DNA of 64,000 bases from Phenylobacterium sp. J426 (GTDB lineage: Bacteria > Pseudomonadota > Alphaproteobacteria > Caulobacterales > Caulobacteraceae), in NCBI RefSeq assembly GCF_024699945.1, contig NZ_JAJOMY010000001.1, positions 3,417,001 to 3,481,000 of the forward strand. Direction: 5' to 3'. Below the pieces are notes generated by a model. It ran no database searches. It was given only the letters and a program-made list of their open reading frames with translations, and was not told the DNA's origin. Below, one piece after another: positions 57,519-64,000 of the stretch. Position numbers and translations under genes: made by a program. Position 1 is the stretch's first letter. Every line of letters begins with the position of its first letter.

Positions 57519-58380
57519 GCCATAGCTCAATGGCGCCGAACGGACACGGGCGCCGCCAGCGCGCCCCCGGACAATCGAGGAAGCGCTGCATCAGGCTTCC
57601 GCGGCGCTGCTGGAGGGGCGCTTCGAACCGGCCGAACGCCTGGCGGCCGCGGTCGTCCGATCGGCGCCGGGAAACGGGACCGCCGTCCGCCTGCTCGCCC
57701 ACGCGCTTCTGCTGCAAGGGCGCTACGCTGACGCCATTCCCGCCCTGCAACGCGCGACCCGGCGCAATCCTGACCCGGAGCTCGAGGCGCTGCTGGCGCG
57801 GGCGTTCAACGGCGTCGGCCGGGAGGATGAAGCGCTGACCCAACTGCAGCGCGCCGTCACCCGACGCCCTCCGTTCCCGCTGGCGTTCCTGCAACTGGGT
57901 GAGATGCTTGGCGAACGAGGTCGCTTCACCGAGGCGATCGCGGCTTTCGAGGCCGGGCTTGCCGCGATGCCCGGCGAGCCGAGCCTCAGGGTGGGTCTAG
58001 CCTACCTCCACCTCAGACGTCAGGACCACGCTGGGGCACGTGCGATCCTCGAAGATCTGCTGGCCGAAACGCCAGACCGACACGACGTCCACCTCGCTCT
58101 TGCCCGAACCCTCGCGCTCGAAGGCGACCAAGCCGCCGCGAGCGATCTCTACGAGCGGGCCCTGACCATTGGGCCCGACGATCCCCTCACCCGCCTCGCC
58201 TTGGCCAAAAGCCTGCTCGAACAAGGCAGGCGCGCGGCAGGCGAGGCTCATCTCCGTGCGGTCGTTCGAGCCGCGCCCCAGCTGTTGGGCGCTGCGATCA
58301 CGACTCTATCCAGCGCGCCGCACGGGCGACTCTTCCTGAACGCCAGCACGGCAGCGGCCTTCTTGACGAGCAGGGGCTGA
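57515..58380 (+). CDS. Tetratricopeptide repeat protein, one frame break
   Basis: About 288 aa. GTG 57515 overlaps the hydrolase stop. The C5 run 57564-57568 breaks the frame; one more C gives RTIEEALHQASAALLEG. TPR units follow: FEPAERLAAAVVRSAPGNGT, GRYADAIPALQRATRRNPDP, GRFTEAIAAFEAGLAAMPGE, DHAGARAILEDLLAETPDRH, and GDQAAASDLYERALTIGPDD. No enzymatic motif. The C-terminus is a short tail ending TAAAFLTSRG. Often found next to 2OG oxygenases or sulfotransferases; none is here. Confidence 0.8.
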
Positions 58381-58382
58381 TC

Positions 58383-59093
58383 TCAGGCCCGGAAGCGGCG
58401 GCGATAGACCCCGCGCGCGCGCCGAATTGCATCGAGGGTGGCTTGAGCATCGTGGCTTTGCGCCTCGTCCAACGTCGCCATTTCCACATCCCAGCTCTCT
58501 CGTTTGACCGGAATGCAGTGCGCGATCGGCGTCCCCTTGGGCAGAACGCCCTTGAACTTCGGGTCACGCCAAAGGGCGGGAAAATGAGTCCCCAGGTTCG
58601 AAAAGCGATCGCAGTCCACCAACCCGGTGAGCGTCACGAACGGGAGATCGTGGCGGTTCAGCGGGTGGGTGAACAGCACGGAGTAGCCGGCCGGGACTTC
58701 GATGGCCCAGGGGTTGTGGAACTTCACGATGAACTGGTCTTGTTCCGCAAAGGGGGCCCCGGAGATCTGGGCAGGGTCGTGGAACAACATCGGCGAGCGC
58801 GGGAACTCGACGCTCCGGCCCGCGGGAAGCTCCATATCCCAGGTGAACTCTCCGTCCTCCACCCGCACGTCACACATCAGTGGCATCAGGAACCCCGTGG
58901 TCATCGCATCGAGGAGCGGGGGACATCGCTTCGCCGTGTCTTCGTTCCTTCCGAGAAGGGCGCTGAACGCCTCGGCCGGCATCGACTTCAACCAACCGGG
59001 AAGACCCTCCGCGGCCGGCACGGGCAACGGGAGCAGATCCTTGAGCTCGCTTGGGCACCGGAAGATCAACCGCACGCACTCAAGTCCTTGCAT
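58383..59093 (-). CDS. DUF6065 family protein
   Basis: 236 aa, function unknown. Features: RCPPLLDAMTTGFLMPLMCD, DGEFTWDMELPAGRSVEFPR, QFIVKFHNPWAIEVPAGYSV then LFTHPLNRHDLPFVTLTGLV, and VLPKGTPIAHCIPVKRESW. The HNPW...HPLNRHDLP arrangement looks like a metal- or phytanoyl-type jelly roll, but no activity is established. It ends 3 bp from the convergent TPR gene. Confidence 0.78.
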   Translation of the reverse strand: MQGLECVRLIFRCPSELKDLLPLPVPAAEGLPGWLKSMPAEAFSALLGRNEDTAKRCPPLLDAMTTGFLMPLMCDVRVEDGEFTWDMELPAGRSVEFPRSPMLFHDPAQISGAPFAEQDQFIVKFHNPWAIEVPAGYSVLFTHPLNRHDLPFVTLTGLVDCDRFSNLGTHFPALWRDPKFKGVLPKGTPIAHCIPVKRESWDVEMATLDEAQSHDAQATLDAIRRARGVYRRRFRA

Positions 59094-59167
59094 CTGGGCG
59101 CGCCAAGCGCGCGGCGATATCAGCCCAACCCAGTCTGCCCCGCGACGGCGCCTCTCTCAAGGTTTGG

Positions 59168-61358
<2,191 letters not shown>

Positions 61359-61367
61359 GGGGCTCCG

Positions 61368-62645
61368 TTAGCGGGTCTTCTCCAGCACCGCGACGTAGAA
61401 GCCGTCGGTGGCGGAGGTGTGGGGGGGTCAGGCGCAGGTCGCCATCGGACGTCAGATGGGGCGTGAGCTTCGGGTCTTCGGTCGCGGGCCTGCGCGCAAA
61501 GCCCGGATGGCGCGCAAGGAAGGCGGCGACGCGATCCTCGTCCTCCTCCGGGAGCACCGAACAGGTGACGTAGACGATCCGACCGCCCGGCTTCACGAAG
61601 GCGGCCCCGTCGTCCAGCACCTGGTCCTGGTCGGCCTGGCGCTTGGCGAGCGCCTCGGGCGTCAGCCGCCACTTGGTGTCCGGATGGCGTCGCCAGGAGC
61701 CCGTCCCGGTGCAAGGGGCGTCGATGAAGACGACGTCCATCTTGCCTTCCAGTCCCTTCAGAGGTTCCGGGTTCACTGGCGAGCGGACCTGCAGGTTGCG
61801 AGCGCCGGCGCGGTCGCCGCGGCGGATGGTGTCGGTGAGGCGCCGGGCGTCGCTGTCGTAGGCGTAGATCTGTCCGGTGTTGCCCATGGCCGCCGCCAGC
61901 GCCAGCGTCTTGCCGCCGCCGCCGGCGCAGAGGTCCAGCACCTGCTTGCCCTTCACCTCCCCAGCGGCCGCTGCAGCGATCTGGCTGCCGAGGTCCTGCA
62001 CCTCGAACCAGCCCTTGGAGAACTGCGGGATCGCCTCCACCGCGCCGCTGCGGGCGCTTGGGTCGGGCGCGGCGATGCGCACGGCGTTGGCCAGCACGCC
62101 CGTCGGCTGGGCATCCACCGAGGCCAGGGCCTTCAGGCCGCGCTCGGGGTCGGTCTTCAGCGTGTTGATGCGCAGGTCGACCGGCGCGCGTTCCGCCAGC
62201 GCCTCGCCCTCCTCCGCCCGAGCGTCGCCGAACACGCGCTCAAGGCTGGGCTCCAGCCAGTCCGGGTAGTCGCCCCGGACCGCGGCGGGCGCCTCAGCCA
62301 GGTCGCGGGGTCTTTCCAAGGCTGCCCGTTCCGCCTCGGTCAGGGGCCCCGGGCCATGCGGCTCTTCGGCCGCGGCGTCGGCGATGCGGTCCAGCGGCCA
62401 GTCCCAAAGGAAGCGCAGCGCGCCGAGGGCGGCTGCGCGCGGCCCCTCTTCGCCCATCCGCCAGGCCAGCGAGCGCTTTCGGCGCAGAACGTCCAGCACC
62501 AAGCCCGAAACGAACGCGCGGTCCTTGGCCCCGGCGAACCGGGAGGCGTCGCCCCAGGCCTTCAGGGCCAGGCGGGCCGGACGGTGGCGACCTTCGATCT
62601 CGCCCAGGATCTCGATGGCCGCCGAGAGTCGCCCGCCGTCGCGCA

Positions 62646-62646
<1 letters not shown>
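61368..62646 (-). CDS. rsmB: 16S rRNA m5C967 methyltransferase, one frame break near C-terminus
   Basis: About 426 aa. NusB-like N-terminal helices (RFAGAKDRAFVSGLVLDVLR), then LGSQIAAAAAGEVKGKQVLD-LCAGGGGKT (SAM motif I), VVFIDAPCTGTGSWRRHPD (motif IV Cys) and IVYVTCSVLPEEDEDRV (motif VI catalytic Cys). The G7 run 61421-61427 breaks the frame; one base less gives LTPHTSATDGFYVAVLEKTR and a stop at 61368-61370. ATG 62646 shares its A with the guaB stop (TGATG). Confidence 0.9.

Positions 62647-64000
<1,354 letters not shown>

Overview
The window is GC-rich DNA from an alphaproteobacterium. The best guess is Caulobacterales (Phenylobacterium- or Caulobacter-like), with Sphingomonadales the alternative. 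Grounds: the guaB-rsmB-guaA order, two large TonB-dependent receptors next to catabolic genes, an HWE-type histidine kinase, many GTG starts and GTGA stop/start overlaps. No rRNA or tRNA gene was seen. It looks like a chromosomal stretch in which housekeeping genes flank a heavily transposon-damaged catabolic island.

Layout. 1-8.6 kb: UbiB-family kinase (partial), Hsp20, HWE histidine kinase, then a MarR repressor divergent from an EmrA/EmrB/NodT tripartite drug efflux operon. 8.6-12.3 kb: a graveyard of IS fragments (IS701, ISL3, IS110, IS256, IS630, IS66). 12.3-17.5 kb (minus strand): [2Fe-2S] ferredoxin and its reductase, a decayed alpha/beta hydrolase, and the lower meta-cleavage genes mhpE, mhpF and a deleted mhpD. 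17.6-29.6 kb: one IS3 element carrying other elements nested four deep. IS256 and IS66 sit in IS3, IS21 sits in that IS66, and a second IS66 and an IS110 sit in the IS21. Target-site duplications can be read for four of the five insertions. 29.6-40.5 kb (minus strand, lower GC): ring-hydroxylating dioxygenase alpha and beta, extradiol dioxygenase, SDR dehydrogenase, ACMSD-type decarboxylase, meta-cleavage hydrolase, a TonB receptor and a second, intact mhpD with a divergent IclR regulator. 41-45 kb: a second TonB receptor and a small secreted protein. 45-58 kb: a CoA-based degradation locus (thioesterase, nitronate monooxygenase-like flavoprotein, Baeyer-Villiger monooxygenase, TetR; divergently two acyl-CoA dehydrogenases, acyl-CoA ligase, enoyl-CoA hydratase, thiolase-like protein, two hydrolases, TPR protein). 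58-64 kb: DUF6065 protein, a methyltransferase, then guaA, rsmB and guaB (partial).

How the genes may work together. The 29.9-39.5 kb genes plus ferredoxin, reductase, mhpF and mhpE on the other side of the transposon nest make an almost complete meta-cleavage route: dioxygenation, dehydrogenation, extradiol cleavage, decarboxylation, C-C hydrolysis, hydration, aldol cleavage and acetyl-CoA formation. A decarboxylase straight after ring cleavage suggests an aromatic carboxylate substrate (p-cumate-like logic). The substrate is inference. The transposon nest now separates upper-pathway from lower-pathway genes.

Caution: about twenty apparent frameshifts occur, including in rsmB and ubiB. Most of those in non-transposon genes fall in G/C runs of five or more and are repaired by changing the run by one base, so many are probably sequencing errors rather than real pseudogenes. 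I list such genes as CDS and say where the frame breaks.
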